A stretch of 64,000 bases of DNA from Gordius sp. MW1 (GCA_964036665.1 OZ038528.1:6578501-6642500); one strand, 5' to 3'; shown: positions 1 through 11,027, numbered from the stretch's first letter. Translations and numbers: made by a program. Notes: generated by a model not told the origin, from the letters alone.

Positions 1-149
1 CTCTGTAAGGCCATTGACAATTGCATTGCTGATAATGGTATTTATTATCCAAATTAAGCATATTTTTAGTCGAGAATTCGTTTGATGGAGCGGAATATTT
101 ATTTTGCAACATATTACTGTAACCTTCTCCCCCTTCAATTTTATTATTG

Positions 150-2076
150 CGTGTTTAAACCAAGGTCATTTTCCCGACGTTCAACCTGAGGTCGGTTTTA
201 GGTTCAGGTTTTTAAAAACCTGATAAGGTTTTTTGAACACCCGAACCTTAACCTGAGGTTGATCCCGAAAATCAACATGAAAAACCTTCAGGTCAATTTT
301 ATCCCCAACCTGAAACCCCCGCTTGACCTCAGGTTAACCTGAAAAAATCTCTTTTTTTATGCGATAAATTTGAGAATATATTTTATATCTTACTTTAACT
401 ATTTTTCTTTTTCAAGATGCATTAAACTTTTTAAGTATTTACAATTATAAATGAATAAAAAATTTTTTTTGTTATTATTTAAAAAAAAATTTAAGATTTT
501 TTTTAATATACAAATGATTTAAACATTTAACATGATATATGTGAAAGGTGCCATCTACGTATTAATAAATTTTCATAAAGCGCTGGGATGCATTGCATTG
601 CATGCATATACTATGCTATGCGGGATAGCAGTGTTAGTCTTAGTAGTATATGTTGTGTGTGTGTGTGTGTGATAAAATTATGGGGCAGTGTGGGGTGTGT
701 GTTATATGCGTATCCTGCAAACCTTACACACTAAATATTCATAAATCAACAAAAAAGTAAGTTTTATTTATTATTATGTAGATTTAAAATGTTATACTTA
801 TTTTATTAACGCTTCTAAAATTTAAACCCGACCCCACCCGAAAACGTTTAATTTCAACCCGACCCGACACGAAAGCGTTTTTAAAATTTCAAACCGACCC
901 GACAGCGTTTTGAAAATTTTAACCTGACCCGACCCGAAAGCGTTTTTAAAATTTCAACCCGGCCCGCTCCGAAAGCGTTTTTAAAATTTCAACCCGACCC
1001 GAAAACGGTTTTAAAATTTCCACTCGACCCGACCCGAAAGCGTTTTTAAAATTTCAACCCGACCCGACCCGAAAGCGTTTTTAAAATTTCAACCCGACCT
1101 GAAAGCGTTTTTAAAATTTCAACCCGACCCGAAAGCCTTTTTAAAATTTCAACCCGACCCGAAAGCGTTTTTAAAATTTCAACCCGACCCGAAAGCGTTT
1201 TTAAAATTTCAACCCGACCCGACCCGAAAGCGTTTTTAAAATTTCAACCCAACCCGACCTGAAAGCCTTTTTAAAATTTTAACCTGACCCGACCCGAAAG
1301 CGTTTTAAAATTTCAACCCGACCCGACCCGAAAGCGTTTTTAAAATTTCAACCCGACCCGACCCGAAAGCCTTTTTAAAATTTCGACCCGACCCGACCCG
1401 AAAGCGTTTTAAAATTTCAACCCGACCCGACCCGAAAGCCTTAATAAAATAAGTATAAAATTTTAGATCTACATAATAATAAATAAAACTTACTTTTTTG
1501 TTGATTTATGAATATTTAGTGTGTAAGGTTTGCAGGATACGCATATAACACACACCCCACACAGCCCCATAATTTTATCACATACACACACACAACATAT
1601 ACTACTAAGACTAACACCGCTATCCCGCATATCATAGTATATGCATGCAATGCATCCCAACGCTTTATGAAAATTTATTAATACATAGATGGCACCTTTC
1701 ACATATAACATGTTAAATGTTTAAATCATTTGTATATTAAAAAAAAATCTTAATTTTTTTTAAATAATAACAAAAAAATATTTTGTTCGTTTATAATTGT
1801 AAATACTTAAAAAGTTTAATGCATCTTGAAAAAGAAAAATAGTTAAAGTAAGATATAAAATTTATTCTCAAATTTATCGCTTAAAAAAAGAGATTTTTTC
1901 AGGTATAGCTGAGGTGAACCTGGGTTTCAGGTTGGGGATAAAATTGACCTGAAGGTTTTTCAGGTTGATTTTAGGGATCAACCTCAGGTTAAGGTTCGGG
2001 TGTTTAAAAACCTTATCAGGTTTTTGAAAAGCTGAAGTGAACCTAAACCTTCAGGTTGGTTTTGATCATCACTATG
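150..2076. mobile_element. Foldback element with long inverted arms
   Basis: Two long inverted arms, about 175-805 and 1441-2072, are near-perfect reverse complements of each other. They enclose a tandem-repeat core, the architecture of foldback transposons. The arms share an outer part rich in AACCTGA/TCAGGTT motifs and an inner part with a TG/CA microsatellite. The right end reads TAGTGATGATCAAAACC on the reverse strand, which resembles hAT termini, but the left end is diverged and I found no convincing target-site duplication. No transposase is present, so it is non-autonomous. Minus-strand open frames in the arm look like chance. Confidence 0.8.
806..1440. repeat. Minisatellite core of the foldback element
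   Basis: About 18-20 tandem copies of a 24-34-bp unit built on acccgacccgaaagcgtttt followed by aaaatttca. Units differ by whole extra ACCCG pentamers and by gcgt/gcct variants. The array lies exactly between the inverted arms and is the loop of the foldback. Confidence 0.9.
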
Positions 2077-2234
2077 GCCCACCCTTTTGCGAGGTTTAGG
2101 AATGGGATCACTTATTACCGTTTTAATGTTATTTTCCTCGGTGACCATAACCCTAAAGTAATTTAAAACATTAAACGCTCTAATTATATATTTTGCACCT
2201 ATTATAAATATGTTTGCAATTTAATAACAATTAC

Positions 2235-3290
2235 CAATTTGCCTTTAAAATTATTTCTATGAAAACATTGTTTTGTACAAATAATTTCCTGGCCGAACCA
2301 ACAATCTTAAGCAGGCTTCGCTTATCCATACGCGCAAATCTAACGCATTTCATAATTTGATTGGTGTAAATTGATCTTTCGGGTTTATATTTAAGCCATT
2401 GAGAGCTGCTTTAAATACCTCCATTTCGTTATCAGCAATCAAGTCATCGTTGGATAACACATACCGTTTCAATGTCAAAATCCATAAAACCGTTAGAATT
2501 TACAGCACAATTTATTGCTGGAGGATTGATATTTGGGACTGTAACGCATTTGCTGATATCCTAAAGGCTGTGGAGCAAGTAGGCATCTAAGAGAAGCAGT
2601 AATGTGTGGTATTGAGAAGGATTGATTCATGATGGGGAATGTAGCCGGCATCGTACTTGCGGAGTTTAGCATATAATTTTGGGTAATTTGAGGCGGCGGA
2701 GCAAAAGGATATGAATTAGTTAATAAAGGGTTAAAATTTGAAGCTTCTTGCTGTATTGATATCACGGGAATATTGTTGGCATTGTCAAACGGGAATGGCT
2801 GGAAGTTCTGTATGTTTGGCATCATGTTATATCCATGATTATTACTTGACCCACTGTTGCCTATATTTAAAGTCGGTACAGAGGTTATAACATTTGTGTT
2901 TTGCTGCCTATTAGGGGCATTAAAATATTGTCCAATATCACCTACAACGTCTGGTAAACGCTGTCCCGTTGTTTGCTTAATACTATTAATCGCATTTAAA
3001 TTTTCCGCAGTCGTTTTGACGGCGTTATAAGTTTCCTTAAAATAAGAACTTTCCAACGATCCTACTAATTGTGTCATTTTTGATATAACGGCGGCATGAT
3101 ATATGGCGCTAGCGTCTCGAGGTTTAGCGTCAAGTACGTTGGTATACATGAATTTTAAAAGTCTATAAAAAGTAGTGGCCGAAATATGGTAAGATTTTGG
3201 TAACATAATTTCGCGATTTGGCGAATAAATCAGCAAAGTAATAGCGATGATAGGACAAAATCATCTTGTGAGCTCTATATGACATGTTAC
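2235..3290 (-). pseudogene. BTB-linker-BACK exon, locus A (frameshifted)
   Basis: One long minus-strand exon. After an acceptor (..TTTATAG) it encodes the second half of a BTB fold: an AHKMILSYHRYYFADLF segment, then the FYRLLKFMYTNVLDAK strand/helix. A Pro/Asn/Gln-rich linker of roughly 150 residues follows. A BACK domain ends the exon, with VLSNDDLIADNEMEVFKAAL and KCVRFARM segments. The frame must shift near 3208 (an A4 run), near 2478 and near 2403, so it is broken or mis-assembled. It ends at a GTAA donor after codons for ANx, the same point as the related exon at 7882. BTB-BACK proteins are often Cul3 adaptors or scaffolds. The exact ortholog is not certain; the order recalls BTBD7. Confidence 0.72.
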
Positions 3291-3633
3291 CTATAAAATA
3301 AGGAATCGAAGTTTAGTAAAAATAATTTAGCAACATGTGCTTTACGATTTAAGTTTGTTTTAGTCAACCACAATTACGATCTAATGACTTAAAAGTTTTA
3401 ATCTATATTAATATTAATGAATGTTTTAATATTAGAGGTTAGAAAATTTTATTCTAAACTACGACCCAAAATTTATTACTAAAATATGCTAGGTTTCTAA
3501 ATAATCGTTTTAGTTCCTTGTCGGAAAAAAGGGCAAAATGTGAGGGGAATTAACGAATGACCATGATGGAATTTGATTAAATTTAAAAATAAGAGTTTTT
3601 GCGACTTTAGTCAAGGTTTTTAACGTAACTTAC

Positions 3634-3925
3634 CGTAGAGGGTGTTGCTGATGCTGAGCTTGTACCGTCGTTAGAGTTCGAAATCTTAATAGAGGGAGAC
3701 GTTGTCGATGTGACAGCACTGGCGCTAGGCAACTCCACGTTGGGAACGTTTTTGCTTGAGACCGCAACACTTTCAGCTGTTTTGGATGCATCGCTGCACT
3801 CCGCCGATTGCGAGTTGATGGGTTGAGAATGAGGGGGTTGTGAAACGAAATTCAGTTTTGGGTGGCTGATGGAGGGGAACTTTTAACACCGAGGCTACTC
3901 GCCGGTTTGTTAGTCTCCTCGCCGC
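3634..3925 (-). CDS. Ser/Thr-rich exon upstream of BTB locus A
   Basis: Minus-strand open segment bounded by a pyrimidine-rich acceptor (TTTATCTTTACTAG) and a strong GTAAGT donor. The predicted peptide is rich in Ser, Thr, Asn and Pro, with no recognisable fold. The first ~24 codons and the rest lie in frames differing by one base, with the shift at an AAAA run near 3866. It sits 340 bp upstream of the BTB exon on the same strand and may encode the disordered N-terminal part of that gene. The splice phases do not match perfectly, so the link is inference. Confidence 0.5.
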
Positions 3926-4042
3926 CTAGTAAAGATAAAAGGCAAGCGTCGATATTAAGCGTTAGCCTCAAGCACAGCCTGTCAAAAAATCTTTTCAAAA
4001 TTCTCTATATAGCTAGATACCGTTAAGATTGTTGGTATGTAT

Positions 4043-4193
4043 TAATGTTGTAAAAACGGCTGCGTATGTTTTTTGGTCTGTTTTTCTTAATCGACCTCTA
4101 GGCTTAGTCGTATTTTAAAAAACGGACCGTCGACATTTGGTCTTAGTTAATCAAAGATTGGCCAAACAAAACCCAGACGTTTTTATAACACTA
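4043..4193. mobile_element. Short hAT-type MITE (TAGTGTTGTAAAAACG family)
   Basis: The left end TAATGTTGTAAAAACGGC and the right end (reverse strand TAGTGTTATAAAAACGTC) form terminal inverted repeats. The internal sequence with TTTGGTC and TCGACC matches the better copy at 50399. The putative 8-bp duplication matches at only 5 of 8 positions, so this is an old copy. The surrounding 3.95-4.48 kb holds no gene I can support. Confidence 0.55.
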
Positions 4194-4505
4194 ATATTTA
4201 CACTTCTAAATATTTACATTGATTCGCGGGTTCAACAAGAAAAATTAACAGGCAAACTGTTGGTTTAAGTTTGAAAAACGCCCAAATCGCTGTTTTAGCA
4301 ACTTTTCAGCGATTATTTTAAAAACTTGACGTATAGGGGGATAAACTAAAAATATATTAGTGTTCACCGTAAAAAAACTCTACCAGAATCTGCAAACAGT
4401 TTGCCGGTCAAGTCGATTGTTTCCTTAATGGGCTAGCTATTGAACAAGTTCTCATTCTTTAATTTAGAGTAGCTGAAAATTAATTATTAGTAGTCGGATG
4501 TAAAA

Positions 4506-6913
4506 TTATGGGGGTTGTATCGCCGGCCCGATTCCTGACACCATGTGATTCCTCGCGGGTGTAGAAACTACTTCGAGCTGCACAGAAGTGCTCTGCTGCG
4601 TTGTTTTTATAGGATGGCTGAGCGTAGTTGAAACGGTAGATGCTGTGGTTTGATGTATGAAAGCGGAAAGGCCCCACGAATTGGATAGGAGTTGCGCCGA
4701 GTTTAAGCCGCCGGACGAGGCCTATTAATATGGGATTATAATGATACGGTAAGTTTGAACTATGTGTAATGCCAATATTCTTAAACAACGGACTGAACGT
4801 TTGTAATTACATGTGACCACATATAAGGCCTACCTGAGATTACCCAGCCCAATTTTTTTTTAATTATTTACTTATATTTTCTCAAAAAAATAAAATTTGA
4901 TAGTATTCATTCAGACTAGGTCTGAGTTATGTATGAATGATTTATAATTGAGCACATTATCCTACATGCGTAGTGTGAGGGGGGCCTTGATGAGCGGCGC
5001 TATTCGTAAACTTCAACGTAGCAGGTAGATTGTGAGCGATAGCGGCGCTTGACGAAATTTCTGGTAAATATAAACAACGCATTTTATAAACAAAATTGAC
5101 TAAAAATTGGAATGGCGTTCTAAAAATAAAATTAATCGCTAATTATCAAACGATGAGACGTAATATATATATATTCGGGTGCCATCCAAAGGCGTCATAG
5201 TAAATCGTGATCTAAAAGTGAAAAAAAGTTAAGAGTCGCATCACTTTAAGACCATCTTATTAAATCGTATAAATGATTACCTCAACCAAACAAGGTTAAG
5301 AGATTAAAAGCAATCGAAAATTAAGATTGTGTAAACTCACTAGCTATCAAGTTATTCGGCTTAGAGGGACCGTTAGTGGGCGCCATAGAGGCGGTGGTGC
5401 TAGGAGCTAATTTGAGACTCGTACCCACCACGGAATTCAAGATTCCGGCATGAGATGAGTTCGAAGTAAGGGGTAGGAGGTGACAATTACCACTGGTCGC
5501 CGCGGTATTGACGTGATTACCGCCGTGTTGCGTGGTCGTACAAGAGGCGGCAGCCTGGCTTTCTTCCATGGCCTTCGCTATAACTTTCTTCACGTAACTG
5601 GCGCACGCTAAGGGATCAGCCAGGTCCGATGATATTAGCTGTTGCTGTTCTTGTTGAGGGGCGAGATGATGTTTAGAAATGATTTGTTGGGGAGGAGCAG
5701 CTGTGCCTGATAACAATGTTTGGGAGGCGGGCATTGCATTACTACAACTAACCATTCTGAGTTGAGCGGCGCCAGGGGTTAGTTTAGGCGCGATCGAATC
5801 CCAAGACAAAGGGAGGAGGGGAAGGGCTTGTGGGTGTAATTTGTTTTTGTGGAGGGTGGTGGGCGAACTTGAGTTAAGATGTTTGGTCGTGGAATAAACC
5901 GAGGAGAGCTGTTGATTGAAAGTGTCGAGGAGGCAATGATGTTTTTTAGCCGTGCCGCCGGGCGCAACGTTGAAATTTGGAGGGGCGCCGGCCGACATCA
6001 ATTTAACGGCGCTAGCTAGGTACATGTTGTTACCACCGCCCGCGGTATTGCTATTGTTGAAGAGAAGGTGCCGCTATTGACGAAGCCGTGAGCCGGGCTG
6101 GCGGCAGCCTTGAAATTGGTGGGCAAGAAGGGGGCTTGAGGTCTGAGAAGGGTTGAACTGGCGTGAGGCGCGCTGTACGTTGAAAGAGAAATATGCTTGT
6201 TACTATGGTCAAATCGAGGCTCTCGATAAGCAGGGTATAATAAATAAGTTTGCCAGCAAAGTTAACTGTTTTGCCAGCATAAAAATTGTAAGCGTATTTT
6301 TACTTGGAGGAATGAAAGAGCTTGTTGACGATTTGCTCCGTGTAAAATTGAAGGGGATTGGCAGAGGCCCCGGCGGGGTCATAATAATCTTTTCCCGTCA
6401 ACGCGAACAGCTTCTCGCGCTAAAATCAGAGTTATTAAAGAATGTCAACGTTAGTGCTTAAGAAATAACCTAAACGGAGATTTGGCTCGCTGAATCAAAA
6501 CCTAAGTTGCGTTTAGCTAAACGGGGGTCTGGGGGCGAAGCCTTCAGTTAAGCCCGAAGGGCGTATTTTTTAGGGTTGGCCTGGGTTTAATAACACATAA
6601 ACTACGCATGACTAAAAATCGAAACAATTTTATAAATACTGTACATATTATCGGTAGGACTTGTGATGGTGTTAAAGGTAGAATCGAAGACGGAATTGCC
6701 CCTGGTGTTGGGGAGCGTGGTGAGAGTGAGGTTTTGCCGTTGGGGCTGGCGGTAGTCGCAGGGACTGTGCTCTTCACAGAGGTGTTGTACTTGAAGAGGG
6801 TGGAGGATGCGTTGATCTTGTGACTCGGCCTACTTTCTTTGTTACTCCGTTTAAAAAAGCGTTCCCCGTTGTTGCTAGATTTATGGCCACCGGTGGCATC
6901 CCTTTTATCGGAC
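4506..6913 (-). CDS. Multi-exon low-complexity protein, 3' part (frameshifted)
   Basis: Five minus-strand exons with compatible phases. F: 6913 to about 6655, acceptor CCGCCACAG, Lys/Ser/Asn-rich peptide. A: 6419-6304, TTTTAG acceptor, GTAAAA donor, 38 codons plus two bases. B: 6172-5341, CAG acceptor, GTGAGT donor. C: 5060-4966, ACCAG acceptor, GTAGGA donor, 31 codons. D: 4721-4506, ending in TAA. Phases are continuous for A to B, B to C and C to D, which strongly supports a real gene. Exon B needs a one-base shift near 6068. The product is rich in Ala, Ser, Thr, Asn and Pro, with no domain I recognise; the most distinctive segment is ALTGKDYYDPAG in exon A. It lies directly downstream of the BTB-BACK exon at 7882-8848 on the same strand and may be the disordered tail of that protein. 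That link is inference. Confidence 0.62.
6515..6598. repeat. GC-rich hairpin repeat fragment in an intron
   Basis: Contains GGGGTCTGGGGGCGAAGCC followed by gcccgaagggcgtatt. This is the same dispersed module found at 20580-20700 and 60900-61010. GGGGGCGAAGCCCCC-type hairpins define it. It lies in the intron between exons F and A of the flanking minus-strand gene. Confidence 0.6.
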
Positions 6914-7024
6914 CTGTGGCGGGCAATTAAAATTTTTATAACGAATCGCATCATTGAGGCAGTAAAGCGCCAAGCGAAAAGTTCATTGGGACACAACTTA
7001 AGAATATTCGAGAAGAAGTAAAAA

Positions 7025-7880
7025 TTGCATCATTATAAGCGTCATCATCTAAAACGCTCAATTACCAACCCTAACGTCTCTTTAAATATAAAAATAAACG
7101 TTATTTAGGCGATTAATTTTTCACAAAGAATAAAAATTAGAACAACCCAATATTGATCGTGTTCATTGCTTAATATGGTACTTGTGAGAATCGGATCGTT
7201 CGTAGGGGACGGGGGGAGAGGAGTTAAAAGAGCCTAATTTTATATTTTTAGGTTAAAATTAATTTATAAATAACGATGTTAATTTAAATTTTTTAAGCAT
7301 CTATTAAAAAATACATTCCTCTCTCAAACAGCAAAAATTTTTGTTACTTTACTTAGATGAAACTAATTTCAACGCATAATAAAATTTTCCTAATAAATTT
7401 TTTTATCATATTTCTACATTTCAATAAAAATTTTAAATATTTAATAAAGCTTTTAATATAAAAGTTTGTAAGTTTTACGAAATAGTTAAATAATATGTGG
7501 TAGGTTACTTTTACCAGTGCCATAAAATTATATAAATATATGACAATGTGAGCCTAATAAAGGCACGAGAGAATCGTTACAGATTTAAGCAAACATTAAA
7601 TTGCGAAAATGGCAAACATTAAATCGCGAAAATGTATAAAGCCAATAGAGTAGCTTTGTCTTTTGCAAAGTGCAAACGCTAAAAAAATAATAAAATTTTC
7701 AGCTTCCATTTATATGAACAATTTTTGCCAAAATAGTTATCAACAAAATTAAAGAATGTTTTTCGAGGAACAAATTTTTGACAAAATTTTAAATATTAAA
7801 TATAAAATATTGCCTTATGACGATCCACCCTAGAACAATTAATTTTCAAAATTAATACATAATTATAAAACTTAATTTTA
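7025..7880. other. AT-rich intergenic or intronic DNA
   Basis: No supported coding signal. A G-rich patch at about 7207-7220 and long A/T tracts are the only features. It separates the BTB-BACK exon (7882-8848) from the low-complexity exons downstream on the minus strand, so it may be an intron. Confidence 0.5.
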
Positions 7881-7881
7881 C

Positions 7882-8848
7882 CAATTAGCCCTGCTTATTT
7901 GATTGCGATATTCGGGAAACATTTTGAACCATACCAATGTCAGCTTTATGGCTAACATTAATTCCTCGGTAGTCATGCACTCAAAACGTACGCATTTCTT
8001 GACAGGGGTAACCAACAAATTTAACTCCTCTTCTATACGTCTCATCAGCCAATCGAGAGCTGCTTTGAATATCCAAAATTCACTTGGGGCTATAATATAA
8101 TCGCTAGATAAAATGTTTGTGATATATTGGATATTATCATCGGAGTGTGATGAGGTTGCTCCCAATTTTGACTGGTTGGCATATCTATTTGTTGATGCGT
8201 TGTTTGACTAGCAGGTTCTAGTTGTGGGCATGATTTAGATTGAGAGAATGTGCGTTAGACAATGTAATATCTAAGACCTCAGTGTACATATATTTAAGTA
8301 GTGTCAAAAAAGGGAAGGCCGTATTGTGGTAGGTATCCGGGATCACTAAGTAAGCTAATAATGGCACCCTTTTGAACAACGCATCAAAATATCGCTATGA
8401 CACGACAGAATAAGTTTATGTGCAGTTAATTCCACGTTTCCCACTCGTAAGGTAATGTCAGTTATTAACTTGCGCCCCTGGTACCACAATGCTTTAACAA
8501 AATCTCTGAATAACTTGTTAAGGGAAGGCTCCTCCTTTGCAGCTCTATTTTCGATGACTTCCAAAGATACTAATCCAATACGATCTCTGCGCTTGAGAAA
8601 ATCTTCCGATTTTTTGCGCCTAATGGCTGTCTTCTCCCACTCGTCACAGAGTGAGAAGGCTAATAGAATTTTCAGAGACTGGGCGGCCTGTTGGGAATTC
8701 AATTATATTCTCTTGGTTTATGTGCAATTCGCCGGTGTACATAAATTTTAAAATTTCCATCCATACGTCATAAGTTATGTTGATTGATTTGGGTAATTGC
8801 AAAACCTTTGTATCCAGCTGTTTAGAGAGGCAATCGGAAAAGTATTGG
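7882..8848 (-). pseudogene. Tandem BTB plus BACK exon, locus B (frameshifted)
   Basis: A minus-strand exon starting after TTTTGTAG. It encodes, in order, the C-terminal half of a first BTB (QYFSDCLSKQLDTKV, then EILKFMYTGELHI), a Lys/Arg-rich connector, a second BTB (DITLRVGNVELTAHKLIL, then LKYMYTEVLDIT), a Gln-rich linker, and a BACK domain (ILSSDYIIAPSEFWIFKAAL, KCVRFECMTTEELM). At least three frame changes are needed, near 8697, 8375 and 8160. The exon ends at a GTAAAA donor after codons for RANx, equivalent to the donor of locus A. Two BTB domains followed by BACK is the BTBD7 arrangement, but orthology is not proven. The first half of BTB1 is not seen; a satellite element begins 40 bp upstream. 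Confidence 0.75.
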
Positions 8849-9332
8849 CTACAAAACATTTAATATTTTAGTTTAAATTGGTAAACCCTTAATAAATAAA
8901 TGTGTAAATAATAAAACTCGGGCCTTCGGCCCTCGTGGGAAGGGGGAGGGGAGAAGGGGAGGGGAGAAGGGAAGGGGGGAAGGGAAGGGGGGACGACTCA
9001 TCTTTACTTCGTATAAATGTATCATGTTTGCTATGCAATTTATGGGCGAGAAAGGTGGGAAGGGGCGAGAATGCCTATAGGGGGGTATCAAATGCCTAAT
9101 GATTAATTAATTATTTATACAAATTTTTCATTTATAGGCAAAATGTAATATAGGCAAGGGTTAGGGTTAGATTTAGTGTTTGCATCTAGTTGCGTATTAC
9201 ATTAGTTTTTACGGCCTTTAGTGATTATGGGTCTAACAAACATTATATTATAAAACATCACAATGTTAAGAATTTGCAGAATTGTTGGGAGAAATTTTTG
9301 TTGAATTTGAAAAATTTTTAATTAAAAAAATC

Positions 9333-9845
9333 AAAAATTTGGCGAATGGTCATTTTTTCTCCATTGGTCAGTGCCAACAGATACTCTATAAGACAATGAT
9401 AGCCAAAAAAACGGAAAAAAAATTTGATGCTCACTTTGGCCAATGGTCATTTTTTTCCATTGGTCAGCAACCAACACACGGTAAAAATGGATATAAATTT
9501 ATAAGAGTAAAAAAACGAAAAAAGATTTTCGAATCACATTTTGGCCAATGGTCATTTTTTCCATTGGTCAGCAGCCAGGACACGGTAAAAGTGGATATAA
9601 ATTCATAATAGTCAAAAAAAACCAGAAAAAAAATTTTCGAATCACATTTTGGCCAATGGTCATTTTATTTCATTGGTCAGCAGCCAGCGGAAGGCCAAAA
9701 AGTCATAATAGCAATGGTAGGAACAGGAACAATCATAATAGTAAAAAAAACGAAAAAAATAATTTCGATTCACATTTTGGCCAGTGGTCATTTTTTCCAT
9801 CGGTCAGCAGCCAGCGGAAGGCCAAAAAGTCTTATTATCAATGAT
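9333..9845. repeat. Hairpin minisatellite GGCCAATGGTCA/CCATTGGTCA
   Basis: Five repeats of about 104-127 bp. Each contains CCAATGGTCA, a short T run and CCATTGGTCAGCAGCCA, so CCAATGG pairs with CCATTGG across a 9-10-base loop. This is followed by a gacggccaaaaagtc segment and an AAAAACGAAAAAAA tract. The same unit recurs at 18.7-19.1, 20.4, 42.6-46.9 and 58.7-59.1 kb. Confidence 0.88.
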
Positions 9846-10057
9846 AGTAACAAGAACAATCATAAGAGTCAAAAAAACTCCGGGATTCTAACCAAAAACT
9901 AGTTAAATTGCATAGCAATTAAAAGTAAACAACTTTTATTTATGGTTTTTATATAATAAAATGAAACAATAATAGAACAAGCGGACGGCCAAAAAGTCAT
10001 ATTATCAATGGTAGTAACAGGAAAAATATATTAATTTAATTTAAAAAATAAAAAAAA

Positions 10058-10125
10058 AATTTGCTCTCTCCGGGAATCGAACAAGCAATTCAGAACGTTC
10101 GCCGGGGTTCGAACCCACATTAATA
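10058..10125 (-). repeat. tRNA-derived SINE-like segment with two T-arms
   Basis: On the minus strand two RNA polymerase III B-box-like motifs lie about 25 bp apart, GGGTTCGAACCCC and TGTTCGATTCCCGG. Each sits in a T-arm-like stem. An A/T-rich tail with T runs follows. No complete cloverleaf or A box can be assembled, so this is a tRNA-derived repeat and not a tRNA gene. Single versions occur at 18605 and 58616 on the plus strand. Confidence 0.5.
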
Positions 10126-10473
10126 GAGGCATAGGCTTTTGTAGGGGCACAGGGACCCATATCAGTAGAGGCATAGGCCCTTGTAGTGGAGGGCATAGGG
10201 TAATTAAAGCAATTAATATCAATACCCAATTCAAAAACGAATAGATATACTTATGCATTAATTTAACATAGCAATTAAAACCCGACCCCGCCCGAAAGCG
10301 AGGGAGATAGAGATGAGGGGTGGGGCACCTCTTTCTCATGCATTAATTTAAAAAATCGATAACCTAATATACCCAATGCAAATAGATAGGGACGGACGGA
10401 CGGACAACGGACGGACGGACAACCAAAAAACGAGCCCATAAATTGCATAGCAATTAATATATTGGATTTCATT

Positions 10474-10632
10474 TTACCTATTACTTATTAATACAAATTT
10501 GTGTGCACCCATATTTTCTATATCGCCTATATCGACAAATATATCAGGGTCTATAGCTCTTCCATTTTCCCACACACATTCGAAGTATTTACTTGTAATG
10601 GAATTATTTTTGAAATGATAATGGGTGTCCAT
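10474..10632 (-). CDS. Small unassigned ORF or exon, 52 aa
   Basis: A 53-codon minus-strand frame from ATG to TAA. Its codon content is less AT-biased than its surroundings, and an AAAATAG acceptor-like sequence lies just upstream. The peptide includes ECVWENGRAIDPD. No family is recognised. It could be the last exon of an unseen gene or a chance frame. Confidence 0.25.
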   Translation of the reverse strand: MDTHYHFKNNSITSKYFECVWENGRAIDPDIFVDIGDIENMGAHKFVLISNR

Positions 10633-11027
10633 AAAGGGCTATTTTATGGATAATAACTCCAGGTCGCTTGATCAATATGATTTCAATATATGTTTTAAGT
10701 CATGCTTATATCGATGTCTACTAAGTTAAAGCTGTAAAGATTTTTAAACAAATAATTAAGCTAATACATTGAAGAAATTAATCATTTATAAAACGTCTAT
10801 TGAAATGCAAGAGGTATTTAATAAATGCAATAATCAATTTTTGAGTAGATAAAAACATAACTATAAAAACATTCAATAGGAGTGATTGTTAATTTACAAA
10901 TATTATAATACAATAATACGGAAGTGACGTCACATATAAAATGTTTAATATATAAATTCACTTGCGATATGATGCATAATTTAACAATGTTCATAATTAT
11001 AATTCTTTATTGGTTATAATAAAGTAG

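Larger units (their letters stand above)
8890..10466 (+). repeat. Mosaic satellite element, isolated copy
   Basis: Shares module order with the 1.92-kb tandem units at 42.6-47.3 kb: a CGGGCCTTCGGCCCTCG hairpin, G/A-rich minisatellite, GGCGAGAAAGG, a TTAGGGTTAG telomere-like motif, 100-130-bp hairpin repeats, a tRNA-like region, GGAC tandem repeats, and the end CCATAAATTGCATAGCAATT. Open frames on both strands come from the repeats and do not look like genes. No transposase or reverse transcriptase is present. Confidence 0.8.

Noticed and set aside
1490-1711. 73-codon minus-strand frame in the foldback arm
   Set aside because: It lies in the inverted arm and runs through a CA/TG microsatellite; the other arm does not keep the frame.
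6153-6461. 102-codon plus-strand frame
   Set aside because: It overlaps the spliced minus-strand exons A and B, whose splice sites and phases fit better.
8873-9091. Pro/Phe-rich minus-strand frame
   Set aside because: Translation of the purine-rich minisatellite GGGAAGGGGA; no domain.
9282-9902. Overlapping plus-strand frames with FGQWSFF repeats
   Set aside because: They are translations of the CCAATGG hairpin minisatellite. Frames recur in several phases and on both strands and show no codon structure.
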